This document shows positions 44,873 through 57,060 of a stretch of DNA of 64,000 nucleotides, piece after piece; position 1 is the first letter of the stretch; each line of letters opens with the position of its first letter. The notes below the pieces were generated by a model. That model was not told where the DNA came from and searched no databases. It saw only the letters and a program-made list of their open reading frames with translations. Where the stretch lies: NCBI RefSeq assembly GCF_932276165.1, contig NC_063995.1:9424001-9488000 (forward strand). The letters run 5' to 3'. The stretch is from Plutella xylostella. Taxonomy: Eukaryota; Arthropoda; Insecta; Lepidoptera; Plutellidae. The translations under genes and the position numbers were made by a program.

Positions 44873-47800
44873 GTGAGTTCTTGCACCGCTCATGTGGGCG
44901 CGACACGTACACGACTTGCCTTTTCCAGCGGCCGCTTAAACTTAAAGCCAACCTTTCAAGCCAGGTGATTTACAGATAATCAGCGCACAACCCACCTTGA
45001 CTAACAACTATCTGACTTTATAAAGAGCGTCAAACGGAACAAAATATCAGAGTTGAATCGCTGAATCAACATACAAATGACCACTACTTCCATAACCCAC
45101 TTTAAATGGCTGCAGCGGATAGCTTTCCATTTTTCATAAACGTCAATAGGTACTTTCTTGAGTAGGTAATCTGTGCGCAGTCCCATGAGAATGTTTGATT
45201 GAGAATACTTTCTTCTTGGTGTCTGGTTGTGACTTCAAATTAGATAGATAGCGAGTCCGGGAGCAGATTTGCCCGAGTGAGCCCGGACAAAGCGCGCCGA
45301 GCGTTGAACTCTTTTGTAAGGGCTGATTCACAGTTCCCACGGCGCTTCCTCCCCCTCGCTATTTTACTACGAAGCTACAAAAACTAACTTATTTTTAGTC
45401 AGTGCACGGCTTTTGTTGGCTTCTCTGTCTACTATATGAAACGGTCGTGTTGAAAAGGGACAGGTAGCCCATTATTGGGATTCAATGAACGTGTAATAAT
45501 AGGTACCGATCTACCGATACTCACTCACATGAAATTTTATAATCCTTTTGGCGTAAGTTAACATTACCTTCGTAGGTAATTTCAAAGTAAAATTTACTAA
45601 GACAGTGATATACTAGGTTAGGTTTCCCATTATAAGGATGGGATTCAATTAAGTTTTATAATGCTATTAATTTTCTAATCCTTTCGGAATTACCCATGTA
45701 GGTAGGTACAGTCTGGGCATAGAAACCTGACCCTTTACAGGTATATCATGGTTGCTCTGACTTTTTATGGTTGTTTTTTTTTTAACCAAGCACATAATTT
45801 AAGTATACAATAAAAGTGTACCAATAAAATACACGACCATAATGGTATGAGTGACAATAAAAATGTGATCATCAGCAATACTTACTGTATTTAAAATTTA
45901 AATCCAATAACGGATGTAGAAGTTTCCTAAGCTCACGACACGATGGCCATAAGATGCAATATTGCGTGATTGTCTCTGCGTGCGTGTATTGTAGTTAAAA
46001 AAAATCTCTGCCGGATTGGTAATCGCGACTAAATACTCTCGCATACTTACCAGATGTTTGTGACCAAGCCACATACTTTAATACATTATTCTTGTAAATG
46101 TTAAAGTACGGTCAGCAAAGCAGTCTTAGCAAAAAATCATCACGTCTTAGCATCACTTATGCAAAATGCAGGTGGTACCTACATAATACAAAGTTAGAAA
46201 GTCACATGGGTAGGCAATTAAATTATTACGGTAAGTAACCTCAATCAATGCTATTACTTGCACAGATTGAGTATAGTAGTTTTACAAACATAAAATAAAT
46301 GAACAACGTACATGGAAGTAGTTCCTAGTTTTCACATGACGATTTCAGGATTAAGGTCGCATAATTGTACCAATGCAATATAATTGTTCTCTCAAACTTC
46401 ATTTAAAACTCAAATTTCTTTAGTAGTGTACTCTTACCTAAATCAATATATCCTTTTTTTTATTACTTGCTATAGGTATAGGCTTGTATAGGTCAGTTAA
46501 CTACTTACCTACCGACTAACTAGTATTAAAATAAATATGTACTTAGTCAACCATTACCCAAGTTTTTTTTATTAATCTTATGATAGGCAACATTCGTGTT
46601 GATAAGCCGGTCAGGCGATCGTGAGAATCGGCATTTCTTCATTGCCAGAGTCGTGACACGGAATGAGTACCGACTACTGCCGACTTAGGCCGAGTATACA
46701 TTTACTTACCTATATCATTTTTCCATATCATAAGCTCTGGTTTGAAGTACTTAATATGTTGTATTTGACAAAGTCTTTTTGGGTCCAAAAGATCATGATC
46801 GGATATGGAGATCTGCTACGGGAAAGTGATACAAATGTGGACCCGGTCTTAGTAATTCTAACATCAAAGTTTTTAGATATTAGGGGTACAATACACACAT
46901 TGGTTGCACAAAGGGTGAAACTTGCTCATCTAATTCCGAGACGGTGTTCGGTGACCGAGCGATAGCGAGAGAGAAAATGATCTCTAGAAATTAAATAAGC
47001 AATTATCCCGATGTAAATACTGTGATTTTCATTACATTTATCATATGAAATCAAATTTAATATTAAATCGTAAAAATAAAAACTTAATGTGGATTCCTAG
47101 TTTCCGGTAAAATTGGTACTGAAATAGATACAATGACATCACAATCACATAATAATATTGTACTTACATTATAATTATGTAAATAAATGCATAAAGTAAC
47201 ATAACACGAAACGCATGTATACAACAATATATACAACAAATCGTATGTAAGTATATGTACATTATATATATTTATGTTTCTATATATTTATATGTACCTA
47301 TACCTACAATAATCACAGTTTCCACCATGCAGCGATGATGTCATACATGGGCTAACAGCTTGATAAAATAATAACTGCATACCCATATCCGACGCAATTT
47401 CTAGCAAATGACGGTTGCAATCGTACCAGCAATAACATTGATAAATATCGATTTGACTAACTTGATATAAAATAGTGAATTGTGTAACCACAACATCGTA
47501 CCAAAACGTAAACTGACCTTTTGTTTTTTTTTTCACCATAAATTGACCTGGAAATTTCAAATTAGGATGTTGATGATGATTTTATGATAGATTGCTAGGA
47601 GCAATCAATAACAATTAAAAACTTATGTACTTACATATGTAGGTAAGTATATGTAAGTAGTTTATATGTAAGTAATTGTTTATTACATTCTTTATGCTCT
47701 ATTTAGCAAAAAAAAAACTTACTTGAAAATTAGAAGGGCAAAACGACCTGCATTCATATGAGGGAATATTATCTGTGGGACATTTCACTCGGCTCTCAAA

Positions 47801-47981
47801 AGGATTGAGTTCACAGGTTCATCATATTACAAGACAACCTACATAGCTATGTATAGGTTCTCACTCTGTCTTTGCTGATTCTCCAAGTGTTGTATTACAT
47901 AGTACCATCGATATGCATATATATAAACGGGGTAGAATTTTATCCGGAAAAGACATAAACAGAAGAATGAAATTAACATGC

Positions 47982-48132
47982 TAGCTCCAATTTCTCCATA
48001 GTCGGTTAGATCGTAACCAGGGAAAGGTTTATCAATTATACGTCATCTCCATATTAAATTCTTGAGAGTTGTGTCAAAAGTCAAGCCATAATCCCTGGTT
48101 ATGCTCTAACCCACTATGGCGAAATTGGCACT
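47982..48132. mobile_element. MITE, AGTGCCAATT family
   Basis: gctccaatttctccatagtc and actatggcgaaattggcact ends; internal gttgtgtcaaaagtcaa and ccctggttatgctctaac shared with 937-1089. Confidence 0.65.
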
Positions 48133-49260
48133 TACCAGCTCTGCTAAAAAAGTGTAGACCCTGCTGGAAACATCATTTCTACATCTATTTTCTAATAATT
48201 AAGATATTAAATAATATTGTTACATTATACGGTACAATCAAAATCCTACTTTGTACAGAGTGAGTGTTGCATGATGGGTATATCTAAGTAAACTGAGGGG
48301 AGTTGATTCAGTGGGTCATTCTAAACAAATTTTCCTTTACGACAAAGAATCACGAAAATAAAACATTTTGTAAACAGTGATTCTGACATGAGCCAGCAAT
48401 GTTAAACAAAAACGAGTAGGGCAATAGAGAAATAAAATGAAACGGTAAGTTCTCCTTCAAAGGGCCAACTCTGCGGCTAAACTAGGATTAACAGTTAATG
48501 GCGCCTAACCGAGAAACGGGTTAAAAACTCCAATAATGTCTGCTTTCGTAACACCGCAGATTAACTAGTTTTTAACTCGCATTTTACGGGTCACTTGGTC
48601 TTTAAGAACTTCGTATTTTACCTTAATTATTAACAGGTTGCTTAATAGCCAGTAGAAATTTTATTTTAAAATAACATGTTTGTATTTGTAACGACTGTAC
48701 TCGTAGTAGTCGCATTACGCAATTATGTCAACCACAAAGTTAAATACAGTATAGTTAATTACCCTGCCCCCGTATTTTGTAACTTTTTGAGAGTTAGCAA
48801 CCGGTGATAATTGGTATCAACTTAGAGACTTATTAACCGAACACACCAAAAATCTTAGCGAAAGAAATATGCAAGAAGCCTACCAATATATCCATACATT
48901 CAACATAAACGTTTGTGAAATCAGATAAGTCAATAAAAAGTTATAAATTAATAATGCTCTAAGTTGTCAGCCATTTTATACCAACCAACCCCACTCGGAG
49001 TTACATAATACGGGGGCTGGTCCGGAATTTTCGCTCTCTCGACATCATCTCAACAATCGACATAATAATACATCGGGGGCTTCATACAAAATTTCAATTC
49101 AATACCAAAATTTCGAGATATATTATGTCGTGTGCCAAGGAAGGTCGAGTGAGCAAAAATTGAAGCCTAAAAAAAGTTTACTCAAATAATACAATTCGAC
49201 GAGTTTTCCGAGAGGGACTACTCTTGCTTGACGAAATATGAAGTACGGAGTAATGTGAAG

Positions 49261-50560
49261 CAATCGGAGAGTCGTGGCTGGCATAGCACCGTTCCGTAAC
49301 TTTGTACATTTTCATGCAAAAGTAGCCCCAAAAACACGACTTATTTTCGTCGGTAAAAGTCTTAAATCACCTGTCTCGAAAGTGGTCCGACACAAACCGA
49401 ACACCCCACCTGCTGCGCACACTGAGCACACATCGGCACCGACTGTCGGTTACGAAACAACCGCGCTTACCTGCTCTCATACCGCAGCCATAAAATTGCA
49501 ACGCTGTTTACTAGATGGGCCTTTCATTATTTGTCCATTTGCTGCCCGACCATTGCCGGGACCGCTTAAAATGTTTACAGGCATCAATTTTGCAAGCTCT
49601 TTCGAACAAGACAATGGAATGATCGAAATCCGTTTAATGCATTGGCGGATGCATTTTAGTGAAATGCTGAGTCTATGCAAAGGTCAGCGCGTCGGCATGC
49701 GACACTAGTGTGCTCAGAGCTTATGTGAGGCTGTGCGGAGGCCGGCCGAGTCACGTTCCGCGGACAACGGGCTTACCTTTCATTGACTCTCCAAACACCT
49801 ACATTCCAAACGTGGCTTGCCATTTCCCTCCATACTCCTCTAGGCTGCTAACGAAAGACTAAACAAAGTTAATCTATTATTGTCATTCGGGTTTGATATC
49901 TGTCTTTAGTTATTACTTATTAGGATATTACTGTCAATATTTAACCACATAAAAAATCTATTATACTTGCTTATGGCTGAATCTGAAGTTATTATTTAAC
50001 TTTAGATAGTACAGCCCAGCAGTAATACGACACACATCATAATAAAATTATTATAAAGCTTCAAAATGTGTCAGTATGTAGGTTTCCATTTTAGTGCACA
50101 GACCAAGATTACTTGATACGTTTCATTCGGTTGTATTAAGCTAAGGGGGTCACGAGACAATACCGCCTGGCGTCTACAGCGAGCAGCCAGGTATTCGCCG
50201 GCACTTCATTGTCGCGTCACGTCACCGGTCGTTCTAATTACGGAATGTCGAATCGTGAATTCGTTTTGCGTTTCGATGCAGATTAGCTCGGATGGATTTC
50301 GTTTCTATCGGGCTGGTAATCGTGAACTGATAGTGACAAGTTATTCCGTCGTGATGACGCGTCCACGTTAGGAAATAGGACGTGTCAACGGCGTTGTCAC
50401 AAAGCAACGGCTTTGTCCGGATTAATTGGAAATAGCCATTTTAACACCTGACAGAAAATCGATCGGATATCATGGCTCCGAAATTGATAAAGCCGTTTTG
50501 ATTGCAATTTTATTGTCATTATCGGCCCCTGAGCCCCTGAGGTAGGCCAATTCTAATCTA
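49261..50560. other. Repeat-poor, less AT-rich block
   Basis: No repeat family of this window occurs here and base composition is balanced. A 144-codon ORF (49274-49708) lacks any recognisable domain. A conserved non-coding (enhancer) block is one possibility. Confidence 0.3.
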
Positions 50561-51362
50561 TACAGTGCAGATTTGAGTAGGTTTCTATTCTATGTATGGA
50601 CGGTGGCGGGCGGATTGGTAATAAGGAAGTGTGAAATATTGATTCTCACGATCGTGCCATTTCTATTTCAATATTTTATGTAACACGTATCGCGGTGTGC
50701 GTGTGGACGCCACATTTGATTCGTAAAGTGATGCATACCTACCTCTGTTACATAGTGGCCATAGCAATGAAATTAAATTACAATCATAAACACCTATATT
50801 AATTTATTTTTTCTTGTAGTCTTAGAGATCTTAGTACCTGGTACGGAATACGCGTAACTACATTACATTTTCACATATAACCAAGTAAATATTACAAGTT
50901 ATTAGTGTACTTATCATATGCCTGGTAAACTCATCATCATCATCAACCCGGGATTGTCCGCAAACTGTGCCTTGTGAATCTAAAATCTTATGAATTGTAC
51001 ATACTTAGTTATCATTCAGTGATTGTACTTAATCAAAATAGCCGCTATAAATAGTATTTTGTGGTAAGAATACATTTAATAATGAAGTAAATAAATGATC
51101 GAACATTATGCATTCCACAAACTTAACCTGAGTGATTTCTTTTGTAAAATATTAATTAATGTGGTTTCCGTTTTCAAAGCATTCGATCATTCGATGGTTA
51201 ATTATAATTACGTATTGTTTCGTACTGGGTGTAATGTGGTGAATGCAGACAGAATTCAATCAACTGTTACAGTACAATATTGATGGTCAGAAATTATGAT
51301 GAAATATGAAGCTTTTACCATAATAATAATGACATAGTACATAATTATAATAATGTGTTTGT

Positions 51363-51484
51363 TGTAACGTCAGTGAAACACAGAGGCTAATGGTTGACTG
51401 ATTTATTACTAATGTCACACCGCATACATACATATAGCAACACAGGTAGGTAGGTAAAGATATATATAGCTACTTATCCTAACA
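51363..51484 (-). repeat. 3' LTR of the Mag-like element
   Basis: 122 bp, matching the copy at 55866-55987 base for base by eye. Confidence 0.88.
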
Positions 51485-51757
51485 TCTTCCCCTCTCAAAT
51501 CACATGCTTACTAAAAAACACAACTAGATAATACTACATAGTATTCAAAGAATAATGTACATACCTCCTAAAGAATTATGTACCTACTAAAGAATTTACA
51601 CCCTAAGAATTTACATACTAAGAAGTTCACAGTTAGCATACTTATATTAACATCCTATAGTAATTACTTACTCGGCAGACACGCATTAACAATTTAACAC
51701 ACTACATCATAACAACGTAAACAAATGAAGTTATTTCTGTTTTAAGTTGGTAGGTAC

Positions 51758-54178
51758 TTAGTTATTATTCTTATTAACTCGTTGAGCCCTATTGAGAGCG
51801 CGCAACGCTCGGGCCGACATGTCGGAGGGCAACAGCTGATGCGGCGGCGGTGACGTCACTTGTTTACTGTTACTGCCACCGACCGGGCTATTATGGTCAG
51901 CCGCCGCCGTGTCCCCTTCACCCTCTGACGCATCCTCAAATGTAACGTCAGCATCCTTATCAACTTCTACCGAGTCATTGGCAACTACATTAGCATTAGC
52001 CCGCGTTAATGAATATCGGTTTCTATTTACTGGAATCAGCTGATCCGAATGTCTCCGCCATTGTACCTCTCGACCTACGTCAACTTTGTACGAAACTGGT
52101 CCGGTTTGTTCGACTAGCTTCCCTTCCGTCCACTTCCCCCCCCGCGCGGAGTAATCCCTGGCCAGCACGGCGTCCCCCGGGCGCAGCGCGGGGCGCGGGG
52201 AGCCCGGCGCGTGCTGCTGCTGGCGCCGCTGCGCGCGCTGCACCGCGGCCGCCACGTCGGGGCGCAGCGCGTCCAGCCGCGATCGCAGGCGCCGCCCCAT
52301 CAACGCGACCGCCGGGGCCACCCCCGTCGTTGCATGGGGACAATTACGGTATTGCAAAAGAAATTTTGATAAAGCGGTAGCAACGTCCTCCCCCTCATGT
52401 AAAGCCCGTTTTAAACATTTTTTTATTGTTTTTACGGCATTCTCTGCCGCCCCGTTACCTTGCGGCCTATAAGGAGCTGACGTTACATGTTGAATGCAAT
52501 TCTTTTCACAAAATTCCTTAAACTCTAAACTAAAGAACGGCGGGCCATTATCGGTCACCAATTGCGAGGGTAAACCCTGTGATGCAAAGACTGATCTGAA
52601 TGCGGCTATTGTCGATCGCGAATCTGTACTACGCATCATAATGGCTTCAATCCATTTGGAGTGTGCATCGACTATTATTAGGTACTTTTTACCTCCATAT
52701 TCCCCGAAATCCGCATGAACTCTTTGCCACGGGTTGAGTGGGAACTCCCAGGGGTGCAGCGGGGCGCGCGGGGGCGCGTCGCGGACCGCGCGGCACGCGC
52801 TGCACATTTTACAAATATCTTCTATATCTCGATCTAAAGTAGACCAATAAACATAATTTCGTGATAAATTTTTCATTTTATTTATACCCAAGTGGCCCTC
52901 ATGAATTTCTTCTAAAATCTTTTTATGTAAAGTGCCCGGTATCACTATTCTGTACTTATAAATTAGACAACCTAAGTCAATTGTTAGTTCATGTTTACGC
53001 GCAAAATATGGTTTTTCTTCCTCGCAAGTGGTGTTCGACGGCCAACCAAATAAAACATAACCATAGATTTTACTTAGCAACACATCTTTCTTTGTCTCTT
53101 TAGCAATGTCATGGAAACTTATAGGCAATGACTCCTCAATCAAGTTTATATAGTTAACAACGTCCTTTACACGACCTTGCTGAGGTAACGGTAAACGCGA
53201 TAATGCGTCGGCCGGGCCATTGTCCGCCGATCTAACAAATTCGACTGTAAAATCATACGCAGCTAAACGAGCTGCCCACCTCTGAAGGCGACTAGCTGCC
53301 GTCTGAGGAATACCCCCTTTAGCCCCAAAAATGTAACTCAACGGCTGATGGTCCGTTCGTAAAATGAATCGACGGCCAAATAGGTACTGATGGTGTTTGG
53401 TAATTCCGTAAAATATAGCTAGTGCTTCCTTGTCGAGTTGACTATAATTACGTTCGGCCGGGCTGAGCGTGCGCGACACGCAGCTGACGGGGCGCTCGGA
53501 GCCGTCCTCGTAGCGGTGCGCCAGCACGCCGCCCAGCCCGTACGCGCTGCTGTCCACCGACAGCACCACGGCCCGCCCCTCCTCGTAGTGGGCTAGTACA
53601 CGTTCACTCAGCAAAGCCTGTTTCGCCTCTAAAAAAGCCTTATCACATAATGAGTCCCATTTCCAGCTCGCTTCCTTTCTTAACAAATTATGCAATGGAT
53701 GAAGTAAGCTACTCAGGTTAGGAATGAATTTTCCATAATAATTTAACATCCCTAAAAAACTTTTTAATTGCGATACATCTTCAGGTCGTGGCGCACTGGA
53801 AATGGCCTCTAATTTCGTTGGATCAGGCCTCAAGCCATCCTTATCTATTATAAAGCCCAAGTATTTGACCTCATTTTTTATAAATTCACATTTACTTAGT
53901 TTAATAGTGAGTCCCATGTTACGTAACCGTTCGAGTACAGCCCTGAGATTACTTATATGCTCTTTTTCATTAGCACCCGTACAGCAAATGTCATCTAAAA
54001 ATACTACAGTACCAGGCACCCCTCGTAGTGTCTCTTCCATTAACTTTTGGAATTTTTCTGGAATGCACGATAACCCGTACGGGGTACGGCGGTAGGCAAA
54101 TGTACCCATGTGCGTCGTGATAGCCGTGTACGGCTGAGAGTCTTCAGATAAAAGACACTGTTCATAGGCATGTTTCAA
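51758..54178 (-). CDS. Rest of Pol: reverse transcriptase, RNase H, integrase (Mag-like element)
   Basis: 806 codons, overlapping the Gag-Pro ORF by 17 bases in another frame. The first Met is internal to the original protein, not a true start. Reverse-transcriptase catalytic block FLDD is at 60-63. RNase H has D209, E251 and D276. The integrase zinc-binding motif lies at 426-462 (H426, H429, C459, C462). The D,D35E core has D490, D543 and E579. The C-terminus (690-730) has the basic region typical of Mag-type integrases. All catalytic residues are kept. The only visible lesion is the upstream frameshift. Base composition swings between AT-rich and extremely GC-rich segments. Confidence 0.85.
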   Translation of the reverse strand: MKHAYEQCLLSEDSQPYTAITTHMGTFAYRRTPYGLSCIPEKFQKLMEETLRGVPGTVVFLDDICCTGANEKEHISNLRAVLERLRNMGLTIKLSKCEFIKNEVKYLGFIIDKDGLRPDPTKLEAISSAPRPEDVSQLKSFLGMLNYYGKFIPNLSSLLHPLHNLLRKEASWKWDSLCDKAFLEAKQALLSERVLAHYEEGRAVVLSVDSSAYGLGGVLAHRYEDGSERPVSCVSRTLSPAERNYSQLDKEALAIFYGITKHHQYLFGRRFILRTDHQPLSYIFGAKGGIPQTAASRLQRWAARLAAYDFTVEFVRSADNGPADALSRLPLPQQGRVKDVVNYINLIEESLPISFHDIAKETKKDVLLSKIYGYVLFGWPSNTTCEEEKPYFARKHELTIDLGCLIYKYRIVIPGTLHKKILEEIHEGHLGINKMKNLSRNYVYWSTLDRDIEDICKMCSACRAVRDAPPRAPLHPWEFPLNPWQRVHADFGEYGGKKYLIIVDAHSKWIEAIMMRSTDSRSTIAAFRSVFASQGLPSQLVTDNGPPFFSLEFKEFCEKNCIQHVTSAPYRPQGNGAAENAVKTIKKCLKRALHEGEDVATALSKFLLQYRNCPHATTGVAPAVALMGRRLRSRLDALRPDVAAAVQRAQRRQQQHAPGSPRPALRPGDAVLARDYSARGGKWTEGKLVEQTGPVSYKVDVGREVQWRRHSDQLIPVNRNRYSLTRANANVVANDSVEVDKDADVTFEDASEGEGDTAAADHNSPVGGSNSKQVTSPPPHQLLPSDMSARALRALNRAQRVNKNNN

Positions 54179-55802
54179 ATCTATCTTTGAAAATTTTTTC
54201 CCCCCCGCTCAAATTAGCAAATAATTCCTCAATGCGAGGTAAAGGGTAAAAGTCCCTCTTTAATTTAGGGTTAATTGTGATCTTATAATCACCGCATTTT
54301 CGTACCTCGCCATTCTCCTTGACGACCGGTACGATGGGGGTGCCGTAGTCTGAATGGTGGACGCGGTACACCGAGCCGTCGGCCTGCAGCCGCTGCAGCT
54401 CGGCCTCCACGCGCGCCCGCAGCGCCAGCGGCACGGGCCGCGCGCGCACGTATACGCCCTCCGCGTCACTCAGCTGTAATCGAATGGTTTGTTTACATGT
54501 ACCCAACTTATCTGTAAACACCTCAGGAAACTCCGCCCGTAACTGGTTCACTAATGAGGTCTCGGTTATTTCATTAAAGTTTATCTGATTAACTTTGAGT
54601 GCCCGCATCCAATCCCTGCCTAGTAAGGGACGGTTACCATTTTTTATCACGTATAGTGATAAGCCCTTAGCCTTTTCAACCCCCAAGGTAACGTCTACGT
54701 TAATATAACCGAGTGACTCGATTGGTGAACCAGAATAGCAGCGTAACATTAAATTATCCGATTTTAGTGGGTGGTGATAAAATACCCGTTTATAAAAGTC
54801 TTCACTAATTGCTGATATTCTACTGCCCGTATCAATTTCACATTCTATCTCACAATTGTCTATCAGTACTTTTATAAAATAAGGTTTATTACCTTGCGCT
54901 ACGACCGCGATGTTAAACATGTCCTCGTCCGACTCCTCATTCACGAAATGGTGCCGCCCGGCCCATCTATTATCACTGTTATTTACTTGTTTACACATCA
55001 CTTTTAGGTGACCCCTTTGATTACACTGATCACAATTATAATGCACAAATTTGCATCTATCCGGCCGATGTGGCTTGCCACATCGCCAGCACTGCACTGC
55101 GGCCTGGGCCCTGGGCCCGCCGCCGCCGCCGTCGCCGCCCCCGGGGGCCGCGCGGCCTGGCCAGCGCGGCCGGGAGACGCCCCCGCTGCCGCCGCCGCCG
55201 CCGCGCCTCGCGCTCGCCTGGTGCAGGCCCTCGCCTGCCTCGCCGCCGCCGCCGCCGCCACCTGAGGTCGTCGCAGCCGCCACGCTGCCGCTCACCTCCG
55301 CGTGTTTCTCTGCAGCCTCCAGCGCCAGAGCCAGTTCCACCGCCTCTTTATATTTGATTGTTGTTTCCGCGAAGATCCGAGACCTCATTGCCTCGCTCAC
55401 CAGTCCCGACACAAATTGGTCTCTTAAGTTTTCTTCCAGGTTAGTTTTAAAGTTGCAGGTGGAAGCAAGGTGCTTGAGACTCTGTAGGTAGTCCATCAGT
55501 GGCTCGCCGGGGCGCTGGCGCCGCAGTCTAAAGACGTGGCGCTCCGCTATTTCGGACCGCTTCGGCTCCAAGTGCTCGGAGACTAAGCTTACCAGCTCGT
55601 CGAACGTCTTCTTCTCAGGATCCACCGGTGAGCAGAGGTCACACATCAGTGAATACGTGGCCTCGCCGACGACCGTGATTAGCATTGGCACTTTTAGCTC
55701 ATCCTTTATTTCGTTAAGTAAAATAAACTGATTTACCCGCCGCACGTACGATAACCACTGTTTCGACCCTAGGTCAAAGGCTTCTATTTTGCCGATTGGC
55801 AT
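54162..55802 (-). CDS. Gag, protease and start of reverse transcriptase (Mag-like element)
   Basis: 546 codons. Residues 1-170 are a retrotransposon Gag core. 171-235 is a Gly/Ala/Arg-rich low-complexity stretch. Two zinc knuckles lie at 238-250 (C-x2-C-x3-H-x4-C) and 257-270 (C-x2-C-x4-H-x4-C). The aspartic protease has DTGS at 324-327 and LLGRDW at 393-398. The first reverse-transcriptase blocks follow from about 430. The frame is lost inside reverse transcriptase at a run of seven C (+ strand 54200-54206) and ends shortly after. The start is 64 bases inside the 5' LTR boundary. Confidence 0.85.
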   Translation of the reverse strand: MPIGKIEAFDLGSKQWLSYVRRVNQFILLNEIKDELKVPMLITVVGEATYSLMCDLCSPVDPEKKTFDELVSLVSEHLEPKRSEIAERHVFRLRRQRPGEPLMDYLQSLKHLASTCNFKTNLEENLRDQFVSGLVSEAMRSRIFAETTIKYKEAVELALALEAAEKHAEVSGSVAAATTSGGGGGGGEAGEGLHQASARRGGGGGSGGVSRPRWPGRAAPGGGDGGGGGPRAQAAVQCWRCGKPHRPDRCKFVHYNCDQCNQRGHLKVMCKQVNNSDNRWAGRHHFVNEESDEDMFNIAVVAQGNKPYFIKVLIDNCEIECEIDTGSRISAISEDFYKRVFYHHPLKSDNLMLRCYSGSPIESLGYINVDVTLGVEKAKGLSLYVIKNGNRPLLGRDWMRALKVNQINFNEITETSLVNQLRAEFPEVFTDKLGTCKQTIRLQLSDAEGVYVRARPVPLALRARVEAELQRLQADGSVYRVHHSDYGTPIVPVVKENGEVRKCGDYKITINPKLKRDFYPLPRIEELFANLSGGEKIFKDRFETCL

Positions 55803-55865
55803 TTTATCGAACGATTAAATATCACACACGCCGAAAACAAGATGTCCGCTTCCGCTCGTCGCCAG

Positions 55866-55987
55866 TGTAACGTCAGTGAAACACAGAGGCTAATGGTTGA
55901 CTGATTTATTACTAATGTCACACCGCATACATACATATAGCAACACAGGTAGGTAGGTAAAGATATATATAGCTACTTATCCTAACA
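55866..55987 (-). repeat. 5' LTR of the Mag-like element
   Basis: 122 bp; followed on the - strand by one base and a tRNA-complementary TGGCGAC, which fits an arginine- or serine-type primer. Confidence 0.88.
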
Positions 55988-56397
55988 TCTGTTACCTCTA
56001 TACCCGCATATATATGTACCTAAACATATCATTTTTAACTATACCTACAACGCTTGATACAACACGCATGTGAAAATATTTCAGATGCACTGAATGGTCT
56101 TATCTTCGTTGTATTGTAAAAACAATGGATAGATTCCACTTCTCTTGAAGGTTAACCTCAAGAAACTGGTATAGCATCCTGCCAGGGCTCAAGTCTGCTA
56201 AATAAAACGTAACAAAATGATAAAATTAAGAAGGTACCTAAGAGCTCCATTGCAAAACAGTAACAGAAAAAAATCTGCCCCCTATGGTAAAAACTCACGT
56301 GACCAATAAAGTTTCTGTGGAAAAGAAAATATTTTTTGGCGCATTGTCAAAAATTCTTATTATACGAGTAATAATGACCCAAAATCTTCATATTTAA

Positions 56398-56515
56398 GGG
56401 CCACATGCAGAAACATATTAAATCTAGATTTACTGTCACATCTCGAGTTAAGAAACGGCAGTCCATATAAAAGTTGACACTAAATCTAGAATTAGTATTC
56501 TGGTGCAAGTGCCCC
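56398..56515. mobile_element. 118-bp MITE with TAA target duplication
   Basis: Ends ggggccacatgcagaa and ctggtgcaagtgcccc, with ctagattta arms inside. TAA flanks at 56395-56397 and 56516-56518. PIF/Harbinger-like by duplication size. Confidence 0.7.
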
Positions 56516-57060
56516 TAAATGACCACCTTAATCACTCTATTTCGGCTTACTATACCCGTTTTACAACACCCTGTATAAAGGCACAACTAAAATTAAATCA
56601 AAACAGCAGACTCTGCGAAAAGTACAATATTGTTTGTTTTCTTATTGTAGCTTTATATTTCCCACCGCAGAAGGGGATATTCAACTTGATGCTTCTGTTG
56701 TTAAAAAGAGAACAGAGATATCATGTTCAATTTTGCAACTCGAGAAGCTCAGTGGTTGAGTCCGTTTAAAAATAAATCAGAGCTTTTTGTGAAGACTGAG
56801 TTATTTTTCAATTGTTTTGTTTTGAGTAGGTTTATACTAACCAGTACTTATATACTTAGTTTGTGGAAGTAGATTAAGCGCTTATTTCTAATTTCCTTTA
56901 GTAGGTAGTTAATTAAATTTCATAAAGTTGTTAGATATCTACCAGTTGCAGTTCCATAGCTACCGACATATTTATCAGAACCTATTCTTGCCATGATCTC
57001 TCTTCGTACTGTTTAAACTTGAAGGTACTTACCAAAATAAAAAAACACAACTTATTTATA

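Larger units (their letters stand above)
51363..55987 (-). mobile_element. Mag-like Ty3/gypsy LTR retrotransposon, nearly complete
   Basis: Two 122-bp repeats (51363-51484 and 55866-55987) begin tgtaacgtcagtg and end ctaaca; I see no difference between them. Flanks tttgt and tctgt are a near-match 5-bp duplication. On the - strand the primer-binding site tggcgacgagcgg starts one base after the 5' LTR (55864 downwards), and a purine tract agaggggaaga precedes the 3' LTR (51485-51495). Gag, protease, reverse transcriptase, RNase H and integrase are all present. Short LTRs and gene order fit the Mag lineage. Identical LTRs imply recent insertion; one frameshift is noted separately. Confidence 0.9.

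Noticed and set aside
44693..44968. 91-codon ORF as coding sequence
   Set aside because: It runs through a strong donor and its ATG precedes the likely transcription start; the non-coding exon reading fits better.
49274..49708. 144-codon ORF as a host gene
   Set aside because: No domain, signal peptide or splice pattern; composition matches its surroundings. Kept only as part of a repeat-poor block.
55008..55491. Several Ala/Pro/Arg-rich ORFs on both strands
   Set aside because: Shadows of the GC-rich Gly-repeat segment of the Mag-like gag gene.
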